Assembly: GCA_021805275.1 (NCBI GenBank)
Contig: JAJZFQ010000160.1
Location: forward strand, 1-53,989
Direction: 5' to 3'
DNA length: 53,989 nucleotides
DNA from: Pseudomonadota bacterium
GTDB taxonomy: Bacteria > Pseudomonadota > Gammaproteobacteria > Steroidobacterales > Steroidobacteraceae
In this document: piece after piece, positions 24,175-33,201 of the stretch
Numbering within the stretch: the first letter of the stretch is position 1
Layout of the letters: each line of letters starts with the position of its first letter
The notes under the pieces: model-generated
What the model saw: only the letters and a program-made list of their open reading frames with translations
Database searches by the model: none
What the model was told of the DNA's origin: nothing
Made by a program: the position numbers and the translations under genes

Positions 24175-25320
24175 ATGAGTTCTTCCGCGACAACGCCACG
24201 TGTGAGCATCGTCGGAGCGGGCTTCGGGGCACTGAGCAGCCTCCGTGAATTGCGGCGACTGCGCAGTGACGCCGAGATCACCGTGATTGCGCCGCAGGCC
24301 GAGCTGCACTACCTGCCCGGCAGCATCTGGATCCCGAGCGGCCTGCGTTGCCGAGAGGATCTGGTGGTGCCGCTGGCGGCGTTCTTCCACCGCATGCGCG
24401 TGCGGCACGTGATGGCAGAGGCGATTGCGCTGTCCGCCGATGGCCGTCGCCTGACCACGAGCGTCGGCGAGGTCGGCAACGATGCGCTGCTCATCGCGTG
24501 CGGCGGGCGGTTCATCAAGAAGCTCCCGGGCATCGAGCATGCCATTACGCCCTGCGAGGGCATTGCGGCCGCCGAGCAGATCCGCGATCGTTTGAAATCC
24601 ATGCACGAAGGGGTCATTGCCGTCGGCTTCGGCGCCAATCCGAACGAGCCGTCGGCCGTGCGCGGCGGACCGATGTTCGAGTTTCTCTTCGGCATCGATC
24701 AGCAACTGCGCAAAGAGGGTCGGCGGGAGCGCTTCAAGCTCGTGTTCTTCAGCCCAGCGGCGCGCCCGGGCGCGCGACTTGGCGAGCGGGCGGTCTCGGC
24801 CGTGCTTGCCCGCATGCGGCGCTGCGGGATCGAGACCCAGCTGGGTCAGAAGCTGGTGCGCTTCGAGGCGCATCAAGTCGTGACCGAGCACGGCGCCTTC
24901 GGCGCCGATCTCATCCTTTTCATGCCGGGACTCACCGGCCCGGCATGGCTCGAGCAGACCCCGCTGCCGCGTTCCCCCGGCGGCATGATCCAGGCCGATG
25001 GACACTGCCGCGTCGCCGGCTTTGAGCGGATATACGTTGTCGGTGATGCCGGCAGCTTCCCCGGGCCGGACTGGATGCCCAAGCAGGCGCACATGGCGGA
25101 CCTGCAGGGGCTCGCCGCGGCGCGTAATCTCACCGAGGAGTTCGCCGGCCGACCTGCCCGCCACGGATTCAAGGTTGAGATGATGTGCATCATCGATGAT
25201 CTGGTCGCCGGCACGCTCGTGCTACGCACCGTCAAGCGCAGTGTGGTGCTGCCGCGCAGCCGGCTCTGGCATTGGGCGAAGCGCGGGTTCGAGCGCAAGT
25301 ACCTGCGGCAGTACCGCTGA
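24175..25320 (+). CDS. Sulfide:quinone-oxidoreductase-like flavoprotein
   Basis: A 381-residue NAD(P)/FAD-type flavoprotein. The FAD site is 'VSIVGAGFGALSSLRELRRL' (about 10-29). 'YLPGSIWIPSGLRCRED' (about 46-62) and 'LFMPGLTGPAW' plus 'IYVVGDAGSFPGPDWMPKQAHMAD' near residues 285-312 are like the sulfide:quinone reductase family and its uncharacterised relatives. The C-terminal region 'HGFKVEMMCIIDDLVAGTLVL' to the end has the amphipathic look of a membrane anchor. The cysteines that form the sulfide-oxidising disulfide in true SQR cannot be placed with certainty: C59, C123, C138 and C320 are candidates. The start at 24175 fits the FAD motif position. Substrate unknown. Confidence 0.7.
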   Translation: MSSSATTPRVSIVGAGFGALSSLRELRRLRSDAEITVIAPQAELHYLPGSIWIPSGLRCREDLVVPLAAFFHRMRVRHVMAEAIALSADGRRLTTSVGEVGNDALLIACGGRFIKKLPGIEHAITPCEGIAAAEQIRDRLKSMHEGVIAVGFGANPNEPSAVRGGPMFEFLFGIDQQLRKEGRRERFKLVFFSPAARPGARLGERAVSAVLARMRRCGIETQLGQKLVRFEAHQVVTEHGAFGADLILFMPGLTGPAWLEQTPLPRSPGGMIQADGHCRVAGFERIYVVGDAGSFPGPDWMPKQAHMADLQGLAAARNLTEEFAGRPARHGFKVEMMCIIDDLVAGTLVLRTVKRSVVLPRSRLWHWAKRGFERKYLRQYR

Positions 25321-25413
25321 GAGCCGCCCGCCGCGCCGGACACGCCGGGCGGGACCCCGGAGGTTGTGCCCGACTGCCTGTATTGGCCCACCACGACGTG
25401 TTATGTTGCCGTT

Positions 25414-26544
25414 ATGAAGCCGCGCGATTCCACGACCGATAAGGACCTCGACCGCTACGCGGCCAACCTGCGCGACGAACTCGACGGTGCAGCCCTCTAT
25501 GCGGCGCTTGCAGCGGCCGAACGCGATCCCTCGCGCCGGGATCTGTTCACCCAGCTCTCGCAAGCCGAGGCGGCGCATGCCGAAGTGTGGAGGAGAAAAC
25601 TGCTCGGCGCCGGCGCGGCCCCAGATGCCTTTACGCCCAGCCTGCGCACGCGGATGCTCGGCCGATTGGCGCGCTATTTCGGTCCGGCCTTCGTACTTCC
25701 GACCATCGCGGCGGCCGAATATGCCGACCGCAACAAGTATTCCGGTCAGCAGGACGCCGCGGCGCTCGCGGCCGAGGAGCGCGGCCATGCAGCGGTTATT
25801 GCTGCGGCCACCGCAGGACCTTGGCAGCCCGGCGTCGACATCGGGAAGGCTGAGCCCTGGCATCGCGGCGTATCGGGCAACAACCTGCGCGCGGCCGTGC
25901 TCGGTGCGAACGACGGGCTGGTGTCGAATTTCTGCCTGCTCATGGGGGTCGCGGGCGCCGGAAGCGGGCCGCGCGCCGTGCTGCTCACAGGCTTGGCGGG
26001 GTTGATCGCCGGGGCCTGTTCCATGGCGCTCGGCGAGTGGCTCTCGGTAACCAACGCGCGCGACCTGGCCGCCACGCAGCTCGCCCAGGAGCGCGAGGAA
26101 ATTGAACAGACGCCCGAGGCCGAGCAGCACGAGCTGGCGCTGATCTATCAGGCCAAGGGCTTGTCGAAGAGCGAGGCGCAGCGCGTCGCCGCGCAAATCA
26201 TGCGCAGCGGGCCGACTGCGCTCGATACGCTGGCGCGTGAGGAGCTCGGCATCGATCCGCGTGAGCTCGGGGGCAACCCGTGGAGCGCGGCGGGTGTTTC
26301 CTTCGCACTGTTCGCCCTGGGCGCGCTGGTGCCCGTCATCCCGCTCACAGTGCTCTCTGCACACCTCGCTATCCTCGGGTGCATCGCGGCGAGCGGTCTT
26401 GCGCTCGGTGCGATGGGCGTGATGACATCGCTGTTCAACGGCCGTCCCGCGCTGTACTCGGCGCTGCGCCAGCTGCTGCTCGGCGCGGCGGCGGCAGTCC
26501 TCACCTACGGCGTTGGCGCCGTGCTCGGGGCAGCGCTGAGGTGA
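25414..26544 (+). CDS. mbfA: MbfA-like membrane ferritin: rubrerythrin domain fused to VIT1/CCC1 transporter
   Basis: A 376-residue two-domain protein. Residues 1-140 form a ferritin-like four-helix diiron domain with the expected ligands: E22 in 'RDELDGAALY', E52xxH55 in 'QAEAAHAE', E102 in 'IAAAEYADR', and E122xxH125 in 'AEERGHAAV'. Residues about 150-376 are a VIT1/CCC1 transporter: 'RAAVLGANDGLVSNFCLLMGVAG', an amphipathic charged loop around 'ALGEWLSVTNARDLAATQLA', and three closing helices. The closest known relative is membrane-bound ferritin MbfA, which exports iron from the cytosol and protects against iron and peroxide stress. The start at 25414 is chosen over an in-frame upstream one at 25366. 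It follows the flavoprotein after 93 bases. Confidence 0.85.
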   Translation: MKPRDSTTDKDLDRYAANLRDELDGAALYAALAAAERDPSRRDLFTQLSQAEAAHAEVWRRKLLGAGAAPDAFTPSLRTRMLGRLARYFGPAFVLPTIAAAEYADRNKYSGQQDAAALAAEERGHAAVIAAATAGPWQPGVDIGKAEPWHRGVSGNNLRAAVLGANDGLVSNFCLLMGVAGAGSGPRAVLLTGLAGLIAGACSMALGEWLSVTNARDLAATQLAQEREEIEQTPEAEQHELALIYQAKGLSKSEAQRVAAQIMRSGPTALDTLAREELGIDPRELGGNPWSAAGVSFALFALGALVPVIPLTVLSAHLAILGCIAASGLALGAMGVMTSLFNGRPALYSALRQLLLGAAAAVLTYGVGAVLGAALR

Positions 26545-26585
26545 ATCCTACCGGCTGAGGATCGCTCGCTGCCGCCCGGTCCGCA

Positions 26586-27602
26586 TCAAAAATGAAACTC
26601 GACGTCAGCACCCACCGTCCAGCCGTTGAGATTCGTTCCCCACAGGTAGGAGGCCCCGAGGCCAATCCACTGCACCCCCCAGAGCTGGTTAAGAAAGTCG
26701 AGCACCAGCCGCCCGTGCAGCTCGTTCAGGTGCTGTACGTTGAGACCCTGCTTCAGATCACCCAGCAGGTCGGTGCGGCTGATGTACCCGCCGGTGCGCA
26801 GCTCATGGCCGTAGAGCTCGACGCCGAGGGGAATGTCGAGATCGATCTTGTTGGTCACGAAGCCGGAATCCCCCCCGACGCGCAGATTGGCGGTCGAGCG
26901 GGCAAACCCATGGGTGAAGAAACCCGCCGCATCCGAGGAGAACATCACGAGCGTACGTCCGAACGGCAGGATGTACTGCACGTTCATCGCCGGACGCAGT
27001 GACCACGTCGAGACGCTCCAGTCGACGAGTCCGAGTTGGCGCAGCTGAGCGACGTTCGATGCCCCGGTGGGGCCGCCGACCTGGTAATCGTCGTCCGTCC
27101 GGCCGTAGAGCATCATCACCGTGGGCGCGAAGCTCAAGCGCCGGGTGGTCCACAAGCGCACGCCCCCGCCGAATTCCACCGCGAGTGTCCTGAATTCGTT
27201 CGTGGCGGCACCGCCGCTGCGGCCCGCCAGCCTGGTGCTCGATTCGAGGTACCCCATGTTGCCCTGCAGGCGCGGCTGCCAGCCGATGTTCAGCTGACCG
27301 AGAGGTTCGGGCGAGCCGATCTCTCCATCGCCGCCGAACTTGGTGACGCTGGTATCCACCGGCACGCTCGCGCCCGATGCCCGCCCTTGGCTGGAGTGGA
27401 ACTCGCCGTCGGACAGCCCGAAGTCTCCTCCGAGGATGGTCAGGGCTTCCACGCGCGGTCCGATGGCGCTCTCGATCAGCGCCGCCTGGTTCGCAGAGAT
27501 CTGCCCCCGCGCGCCGGCCGGCAGGGTGCACAGCAGTACTGCGGCCGCCACAGTGAGACGGCGGACGGCGGACGACGAGGCGCTCGGGTGGGTCATGCGC
27601 AC
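26586..27602 (-). CDS. Outer-membrane beta-barrel protein
   Basis: A 338-residue exported protein with a signal peptide ending 'TLPAGARGQ' (about residue 34). It is followed by alternating strands and a C-terminal phenylalanine ('GADVEFHF'), the signature of an outer-membrane barrel. Long stretches such as 'GGGVRLWTTRRLSFAPTVMM' and 'GLGASYLWGTNLNGWTVGAD' look like barrel strands. It resembles the small solitary autotransporter-like barrels but carries no passenger. An ATG at 27596 is an alternative start. It follows the lipoprotein gene by 5 bases, so the two are probably translated from one message. Confidence 0.65.
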   Translation of the reverse strand: MRMTHPSASSSAVRRLTVAAAVLLCTLPAGARGQISANQAALIESAIGPRVEALTILGGDFGLSDGEFHSSQGRASGASVPVDTSVTKFGGDGEIGSPEPLGQLNIGWQPRLQGNMGYLESSTRLAGRSGGAATNEFRTLAVEFGGGVRLWTTRRLSFAPTVMMLYGRTDDDYQVGGPTGASNVAQLRQLGLVDWSVSTWSLRPAMNVQYILPFGRTLVMFSSDAAGFFTHGFARSTANLRVGGDSGFVTNKIDLDIPLGVELYGHELRTGGYISRTDLLGDLKQGLNVQHLNELHGRLVLDFLNQLWGVQWIGLGASYLWGTNLNGWTVGADVEFHF

Positions 27603-27607
27603 GTCGC

Positions 27608-28210
27608 CTACGAACCGTCGCGGCGAGGCGCATCGAGCGCAACGAGAGTGACGCTGCGAACGGCCACGGCATCGCCGGCCTGGACCTGCTGCAGCGGGGT
27701 GCCCAGAAGCGCTTTGAGGGTTGCCGCCGAGCCGTTCGAGTAGCGCAGGCCGAGCAGGCGGTAGCTCGGGCCGACGAACAGCACACGTATCGCAACGGGA
27801 TGGCGTACCTGCCCCGGCGGCGGGACGTATACACTCAGGCGCTCCGTGAACCTGACGTGCACGCGCTCACCCGGCCGCAGTGTCCGCCAGCGATGCACGT
27901 GCGGTCCGATTCGGCACCGCTCGAGCAGAATCCCATGGACATCCAGCGCGATGCTCCGCGCCGAATGATCGACGGAGCGCACCACGGCGGCTTCCCGGGC
28001 GGAGCGGGCGATCAGCTCGTCGAGCACGATACGCGGTGCGCCGAGGGGACGAACACGAGCCGAGGGCGGCGTCCAACAGCCCGCGAGCACGCCCGCGGCC
28101 GCGGCAAGCGTCGCGGTCCTCACCCACAGGCCGCCGCGTCGGCAACGATGTGCCCGAGCCCACACAGGCGATCCGCCTCCCCGACTCCCGTGCCGGTGCC
28201 ATCCGATCAT
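27608..28210 (-). CDS. Predicted lipoprotein of unknown function
   Basis: A 200-residue protein with a late lipoprotein signal: a basic region, then 'TATLAAAAGVLAGCW', giving a lipidated cysteine at about residue 45. A GTG at 28123 would give a more normal signal length. The mature part is basic, with strands such as 'RVHVRFTERLSVYVPP' and 'IRVLFVGPSYRLLGL', and is not a family I know. It forms a two-gene unit with the outer-membrane barrel. The pairing suggests an envelope function, for instance in assembling or tethering the barrel, but that is a guess from context. Confidence 0.6.
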   Translation of the reverse strand: MIGWHRHGSRGGGSPVWARAHRCRRGGLWVRTATLAAAAGVLAGCWTPPSARVRPLGAPRIVLDELIARSAREAAVVRSVDHSARSIALDVHGILLERCRIGPHVHRWRTLRPGERVHVRFTERLSVYVPPPGQVRHPVAIRVLFVGPSYRLLGLRYSNGSAATLKALLGTPLQQVQAGDAVAVRSVTLVALDAPRRDGS

Positions 28211-28710
28211 CCCGGGACGCTCCGTGCGTACAGCCCTGCCCCGGCCCGCATCGCGAGCTCGGCACCATCCGGGACTGAGGTTTCAGTATACCGCGGTCTC
28301 ATGCAGGCCTGTGCCGGACCACGAGACGCCTGAGGCAAGCGATCCATCCCGTTCTGCGGATTCTTGCTCATCAGCGTCGGATCGCCCGGTGCGACGCCGA
28401 GCCGCGCGAGCGATTCAGCAGTCCTGCGGGGGCGGATCTCGTCGCGTTCACTGCGGAGCCGGTCGCGCCGAACCTCGGTGCTTGTCGCCGGCTGCGGCTC
28501 GGCAGGATCGGGTGAACCTTCTCGGCGCACGGGGTGATGATTAAGATCCAGCACAGCGGCATCGATCTGCTCGACGGAGGTCGACTGACGGACCGAGATA
28601 TCGAGGCCCCCCCTCGTCGCTTCGATCGCATACGCGTCGGCCGCCGGGGGACACGATCCGGCGCGGCACAATTCGCAAACGCGCCGCGCTGCGAGCATCT
28701 CCTGGAGCAC
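28207..28710 (-). CDS. Unassigned ORF upstream of the lipoprotein
   Basis: A 167-codon ORF with its TGA overlapping the ATG at 28210 of the lipoprotein (ATGA). The first third has a plausible mix of residues ('CELCRAGSCPP' then 'LDISVRQSTSVEQIDAAVLD'); the rest is low in hydrophobics. No domain recognised and no strong ribosome binding site. If real, it would set the lipoprotein start at 28210 by coupling. It could equally be chance, as long frames are common at this GC content. Confidence 0.25.
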   Translation of the reverse strand: MLQEMLAARRVCELCRAGSCPPAADAYAIEATRGGLDISVRQSTSVEQIDAAVLDLNHHPVRREGSPDPAEPQPATSTEVRRDRLRSERDEIRPRRTAESLARLGVAPGDPTLMSKNPQNGMDRLPQASRGPAQACMRPRYTETSVPDGAELAMRAGAGLYARSVPG

Positions 28711-29120
28711 TTCACGAGCCGCACGACCGATAGCCTCGCGGGCGCCTCGACAATTGGGCCAGTGCTGCGCCCCTTGGGTCGCGCGGGGAATCGATCGGGC
28801 CGACGCTACGGATCTCTACGCCCTGCCCGGCCCCAGGCCCTGCGAATTTCCCCGTCGGCGGGGGCCGACGCGGCGCCGGACATGACGCCAGCGCTCGGCG
28901 CGCCGAGCGCCTTGGGCGCCATCGGCCCGCAATTGTCGCGGCCCAGCTGACGCTCGGCCGACCCACTGCTCGCTACAGCTGAACCGGATGCCGAGCGCGG
29001 CGCCGGCCGTAGCAAATCTGCAGGGCAAGACCGCACCCGACGTACGCAGTACTGCATATATCCGGCGAGCAGGACGGGAGCGAGGATGGCGCACCGCTCT
29101 TCAGCCGGGAAGCCTGAGCA
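28711..29120. other. Divergent intergenic region
   Basis: Between the leftward lipoprotein unit and the rightward DUF3300 gene. Several frames are open in both directions but none has a recognisable product. The large minus-strand ORF at 28806-29540 mostly mirrors the DUF3300 gene and is discounted. Confidence 0.35.
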
Positions 29121-30215
29121 ATGAACGCACACCTGGAACGTTGGATTGTCGCCTTCCTCGCTGCCGCGGGGCTGCTGTCCGGCATTCACACGGCGCCTGC
29201 GCAGCAACCGCAGAACCAGCCCTCCGCTGCCCCGCAGGCCGAATCGCCGGTTGTGCCCGAGAGTGCACCACCGCTCAGCGCCGCGCAGCTCGATCAGCTG
29301 ACTGCGCCGATTGCCCTGTATCCCGACCCGCTGCTTGGCATGATTCTCACCGCGGCAACCTATCCGTTGGAGATCGTGGAGGCCGGACGCTGGCTGAACG
29401 AAGGCGATCACGCCTCGCTGCAAGGGGACGAGCTGGACGAGGCGCTCGCCGAGCAGAACTGGGACCGCAGCGTCAAGGCCCTCGTGGCCGTACCGCAGGT
29501 GCTGCACATGATGGATCAGAACATCGAGTGGACCGAGCAACTCGGTAATGCGTTCCTCGCCCAGCAGGGGGACGTCATGAATTCAGTCCAGACTCTCCGC
29601 GAGCGCGCCACGGCATCCGGTCAACTTCATTCGACGCCGCAGATGAACGTCACGACGGAGGACGATGCGGTGCTGATCGAGCCCGCCAATGCCGAGGTGA
29701 TCTACGTCCCCTGCTACACCCCGGTCATCTACGGGGCGTGGCCCTGGCCGCAATATCCGCCCTTCAATTTCCCGCCGCCGCTCGGGTACTGCTATCCGGG
29801 ACCGTACCTCAGCTTCGGCATCGGCTTCGGAGTGCTCGGACCATACTGGGGTTGGGGCCGCTGGAACTGGCGTGGGCATCGCTTCTACGTCGTGCCGCCG
29901 ACACGCGGCGCGCCGATGCGCCCCTGGACGCATGACTGGGCTCATCGGCGCGCCGTCCCGTACCGAGATCAGGGCACGGCCCGGCGTTATCGGGGTCCGA
30001 ACGGCCCAGCGGGACCGCCACCGCGCGGCGAGGGCAGACTGCCCGCCGGCAGCCCCTATCGGACTCACCCCTCGAGTCCGCCCCGCGGCATACCGCAGCC
30101 GATGCCTCATCCGCCGACCGGGTCGCGGCGTGAGCCGCCGGGACCACGCTCCGGCGAGTCTCGGCCGACAGGAAACCCCTCGAGCGGACGCGGCGGTGAT
30201 CATCGCCCGCCCTGA
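29121..30215 (+). CDS. DUF3300 exported protein
   Basis: A 364-residue secreted or envelope protein. A signal peptide covers about residues 1-27 ('FLAAAGLLSGIHTAPAQ'). The DUF3300 domain follows, with its hallmark 'LTAPIALYPDPLLGMILTAATYPLEIVEAGRW' spread over about 60-92, 'NWDRSVKALVAVPQVL', 'ALIEPANAEVIYVPCYTP'-like text at about 190-205 ('EPANAEVIYVPCYTPVIYG'), and an aromatic/Gly/Pro segment ('PYWGWGRWNWRGHRF'). The last 110 residues are Pro/Arg/Gly-rich and look disordered. Function of the family is unknown. It is a single gene. Confidence 0.88.
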   Translation: MNAHLERWIVAFLAAAGLLSGIHTAPAQQPQNQPSAAPQAESPVVPESAPPLSAAQLDQLTAPIALYPDPLLGMILTAATYPLEIVEAGRWLNEGDHASLQGDELDEALAEQNWDRSVKALVAVPQVLHMMDQNIEWTEQLGNAFLAQQGDVMNSVQTLRERATASGQLHSTPQMNVTTEDDAVLIEPANAEVIYVPCYTPVIYGAWPWPQYPPFNFPPPLGYCYPGPYLSFGIGFGVLGPYWGWGRWNWRGHRFYVVPPTRGAPMRPWTHDWAHRRAVPYRDQGTARRYRGPNGPAGPPPRGEGRLPAGSPYRTHPSSPPRGIPQPMPHPPTGSRREPPGPRSGESRPTGNPSSGRGGDHRPP

Positions 30216-30223
30216 GGTGCGGC

Positions 30224-31576
30224 TCAACGCGCCTGCGAGCGGCCCGGCTCCGAGCGACCGGCCGGCGGGAGCCACAGCAGCGCCAACATCGCCACCGCCG
30301 ATGTCGCCGCGGCGAGAGCAAACACGGTCCGCCCGCCGGTGCTCCACAGCGCTCCGGCGAGCATCGAGGCAACCAGGTAGACCACCCCCGTCACAAGGTT
30401 GTACGTGCCGAGCGCCGTGGCCTGGCACCGCGGTTGCACGTCCGCGATGAACGCGCGGCTCTGAGCCTCATCGATGGAGTAGAAGACTCCGTAGAGGACA
30501 AACAGCGCAATCACCGCTCGCTTGCCGTGGCCGAACGTGAATCCGAGGCACATCAGCAAGTACAGGCCGTAGCTCACGAGCACCAACCGGGTCCTACCGA
30601 TGCGATCGCCGAGGCGGCCGACCGCCGGGGCTGCCACGACGAATATCCCGTTGAACAGCGCGTACAGAAGAACCGTGTCCCGTGCCGAGAACCCCGCCTG
30701 GTAGGCCCTCAGGAGCAGGAACGCGAAGCTGAAATAGCCGAGCGAGAAAATCGCCGCGATCGCCAGATAGCGTTTGAAGCCCGGACTGAGGCTGCGCCAG
30801 GCACCGAGCAACCGGTCGCGTCCATCGCGTGAGCGGACCCGCTCGCCGATGAACAGCACCAGCACCAACGCAGCAAGCGCCGGTACGACCGCGAGCGCAA
30901 AGAGCATGTGATAGGTCCGCGCGCCCCCCCCGAATGCGCTCAGCAGCGCAAAGGCGATGAGCGGTCCCAGCACCGCGCCGGTCTTGTCGAGTGCCTTGTG
31001 CACGCCGAACGAATAGCCGCGCTCAGCCGGCCCGGCGAGCGCGGCGAGCCAGGCATCACGCGGCGGTCCGCGCAGGCTCTTGCCCAACCGCTCGACGATG
31101 CGGAACAGCGCGAGCCCGCTCGTCGTTCGGGCGAGCGGCAAGATCAGTTTCGCGGCCGTCGCGAACCCGTAACCGAGCAGCGTGAGCGGCTTGCGCCGCC
31201 CGGTGAGATCCGAGAGCCATCCGGCGAGGTAATCCAGCGAACACGATGCCAGGTCGGCGAGCCCTTCGATGAGGCCTAGCGCGGCGGCTGAACCGCCGAT
31301 CACTGTCGTGAAGAAGACCGCAAAGACGGAAAAGATCATCTCCGAGCTGACGTCGGTGAGCAGACTCACGACGCCCAGCCGGATGATATCCGGGTGCAAC
31401 CGCAATCGGCCGCGCGGCGGCTTCGAACGCGACCCGCGCCAACCCGGCCTAGAGGCGCCGCGTGCGGCGCCCCGATCATCCTGCGGCGGTGGGGAAACGT
31501 TGGGCCGTTCCACGCTGCGCTCACTCGGGCGGCACCGGGAAGGCTCGAGGCTAACGCCCCGTCTGCCGCCAGGCAA
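30224..31576 (-). CDS. MFS transporter
   Basis: A 450-residue major facilitator protein with twelve predicted helices from about residue 68 onward. The family motif A region is 'DYLAGWLSDLTGRRKPL' (about 113-129). 'SLRGPPRDAWLAALAGP' and 'VGRLGDRIGRTRLVLVSYG' mark the loops, the second being the repeat of motif A between helices 8 and 9. The pattern 'LTDVSSEMIFSVFAVFF' in the first helix is shared with a group of uncharacterised MFS proteins. The first 60 residues are Arg/Pro-rich and may not be translated; the start is uncertain. It is convergent with the DUF3300 gene, ending 9 bases away. Substrate unknown. Confidence 0.8.
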   Translation of the reverse strand: MPGGRRGVSLEPSRCRPSERSVERPNVSPPPQDDRGAARGASRPGWRGSRSKPPRGRLRLHPDIIRLGVVSLLTDVSSEMIFSVFAVFFTTVIGGSAAALGLIEGLADLASCSLDYLAGWLSDLTGRRKPLTLLGYGFATAAKLILPLARTTSGLALFRIVERLGKSLRGPPRDAWLAALAGPAERGYSFGVHKALDKTGAVLGPLIAFALLSAFGGGARTYHMLFALAVVPALAALVLVLFIGERVRSRDGRDRLLGAWRSLSPGFKRYLAIAAIFSLGYFSFAFLLLRAYQAGFSARDTVLLYALFNGIFVVAAPAVGRLGDRIGRTRLVLVSYGLYLLMCLGFTFGHGKRAVIALFVLYGVFYSIDEAQSRAFIADVQPRCQATALGTYNLVTGVVYLVASMLAGALWSTGGRTVFALAAATSAVAMLALLWLPPAGRSEPGRSQAR

Positions 31577-31809
31577 CCGTCTAGCGGCTTGTGAGGCGAT
31601 CAGGGCATCGCTGGTGCCCCACCGCTACGCCGCGAGCCGGGCCGCGGAGAGCGGGGACACCCCGCAGACGGCAAGACCGTCGCGCATGCCGGGCAAGCCC
31701 AGGAAGCGTACCGCCGCGTGCGCGTCGGCGGGAGCTGCCGCCCAGCGCATGGAGCGATCCCTTCCAGCGCTAGGAAATGGCCGCATCACCGCGCAGCGGT
31801 CCTGCGGCG

Positions 31810-33201
31810 TTACGGCGGCAGCATCAGCAGCGCACCGAGCGCCGCCCGCGTCTGTTCGAGTGAGGCGCGCAATTCAATGCATTGCATCCGGGCCGAGCCG
31901 ACATCGGACAGCACGACCGCGTAGCTTGACAGGCCGAGCTCACCGCGCTCGAAACTCGCGCGGGCCGCGCCCTCGGTCTGCCGCACCTGGGCCAGATGCC
32001 GGTTCGCCGCGCGCAGCTGCCGACGCAGAATGCGTCCGGCTACGAACAGCTGGTGCGCCTGGCTCACCGCCGCATCGACATCGGACTGATACCGCTGATG
32101 AAGGTACGCGCGGCTCGCTCGCGCCACGGCAATCGCCCCGCGGTTGCGGTTGAACAGCGGCAAGCTCAACGTCACGTCGAAGCCGTACGTGTGCACGGCG
32201 TCGTCCGCCGCTTCAGCCTGCTGCACGCCCACGCCGATCATCGGGAACTGCCTGAGGATCTGCACCCGCAGGTCCTCCTCGGCACTGTGGTATCCGGCCG
32301 CGAGCGCCAGCAGGTCGGGGCGGCGGCGAGGCAACGCGCCGAGGGCGAGCCGCAAGCGGCGGTCGGACAGTGGCCGGCCCTGCGCGCCCCCGGCAAGTCG
32401 CAGCCGCGTGCCCGGGCGAAGACCCAGCAGCTGATCAATCTGGTGCCAGGTCAGGTTGCTCTGCAGCGCGAGCGCGCGCCACTGCTTCTCGGCCGCATTC
32501 CACTCGACAAGCTCCGCGGCCAGTTGCCCGGAGGTCACATCGCCCTGCGAGACCGCACGGGCGCCTCGGCTGATCAGCGCATTGAGCAGACGCCGCTCGG
32601 GTGCCAGCACCGCACGCAGCCGGTGCTGCTCGCGCGCCTGCACGAACAGCTCCCGCGCACGCGCCGCGACCTGCCACTCCTGCCAAAGGATCTGCAGATT
32701 CACCTGCCGCGCGTGCGCGGCGGCGGCCTGCTCGCTCGCGTGCATCGTCACCAGAGTACGCACGTCCTCCATCAGCCCCACGCTGTACCCGGTGTGCAGA
32801 GGCGACTCGGACAGACCCGCGGCAACCTGCGGATCGGGGAGCAGCCCCGCGGCAAACAGCTGCGCGCCGGCCACGGCGGCGCGCGAACGCGCCGCCTTCA
32901 GCCGGGGATCGTTGGCCACGGCCAGTTCCATGAGGTTGACCACCGTGAAGCCCTTGGACGGGTCGAGCCGACCTGGGGTCAGGCCCGGCAGGGCAAAGCG
33001 GCTCGCCGGCGCGTGCAGCGTCGCGACACCGATCCAGTCGGGCCCGGTGGGCAGGGGCTTGTCGTGATAGACCGCGCAGCCCGAAAGACTGGCCGTGAGC
33101 ATCGCGAGCGCCCCGATGCCGTACCTCAGCCTGTTGCCGCCGCGGTGCACGCCGTCGTGCTCACGAGGCGGCGCATCGCTCCTGGGCATCCGCAAACTCA
33201 T
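31810..33201 (-). CDS. TolC-type outer-membrane efflux lipoprotein
   Basis: A 463-residue outer-membrane factor. The signal peptide ends in a lipobox 'LSGC' (residue about 39). The mature protein has the two TolC repeats: 'LMELAVANDPRLKAARSRAAVAGAQL' around residues 85-110, then long alpha-hairpins, and the second half 'LTLSLPLFNRNRGAIAVARA' as the strand-helix repeat. It starts in the stop codon of the RND pump gene (ATGA at 33201-33198), so it is translationally coupled and forms the outer part of the tripartite pump. It is the last gene of the unit. Confidence 0.85.
   Translation of the reverse strand: MSLRMPRSDAPPREHDGVHRGGNRLRYGIGALAMLTASLSGCAVYHDKPLPTGPDWIGVATLHAPASRFALPGLTPGRLDPSKGFTVVNLMELAVANDPRLKAARSRAAVAGAQLFAAGLLPDPQVAAGLSESPLHTGYSVGLMEDVRTLVTMHASEQAAAAHARQVNLQILWQEWQVAARARELFVQAREQHRLRAVLAPERRLLNALISRGARAVSQGDVTSGQLAAELVEWNAAEKQWRALALQSNLTWHQIDQLLGLRPGTRLRLAGGAQGRPLSDRRLRLALGALPRRRPDLLALAAGYHSAEEDLRVQILRQFPMIGVGVQQAEAADDAVHTYGFDVTLSLPLFNRNRGAIAVARASRAYLHQRYQSDVDAAVSQAHQLFVAGRILRRQLRAANRHLAQVRQTEGAARASFERGELGLSSYAVVLSDVGSARMQCIELRASLEQTRAALGALLMLPP

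Noticed and set aside
28806..29540. 244-codon minus-strand ORF overlapping the DUF3300 start
   Set aside because: Mostly antisense to the DUF3300 domain; no recognised domain of its own.
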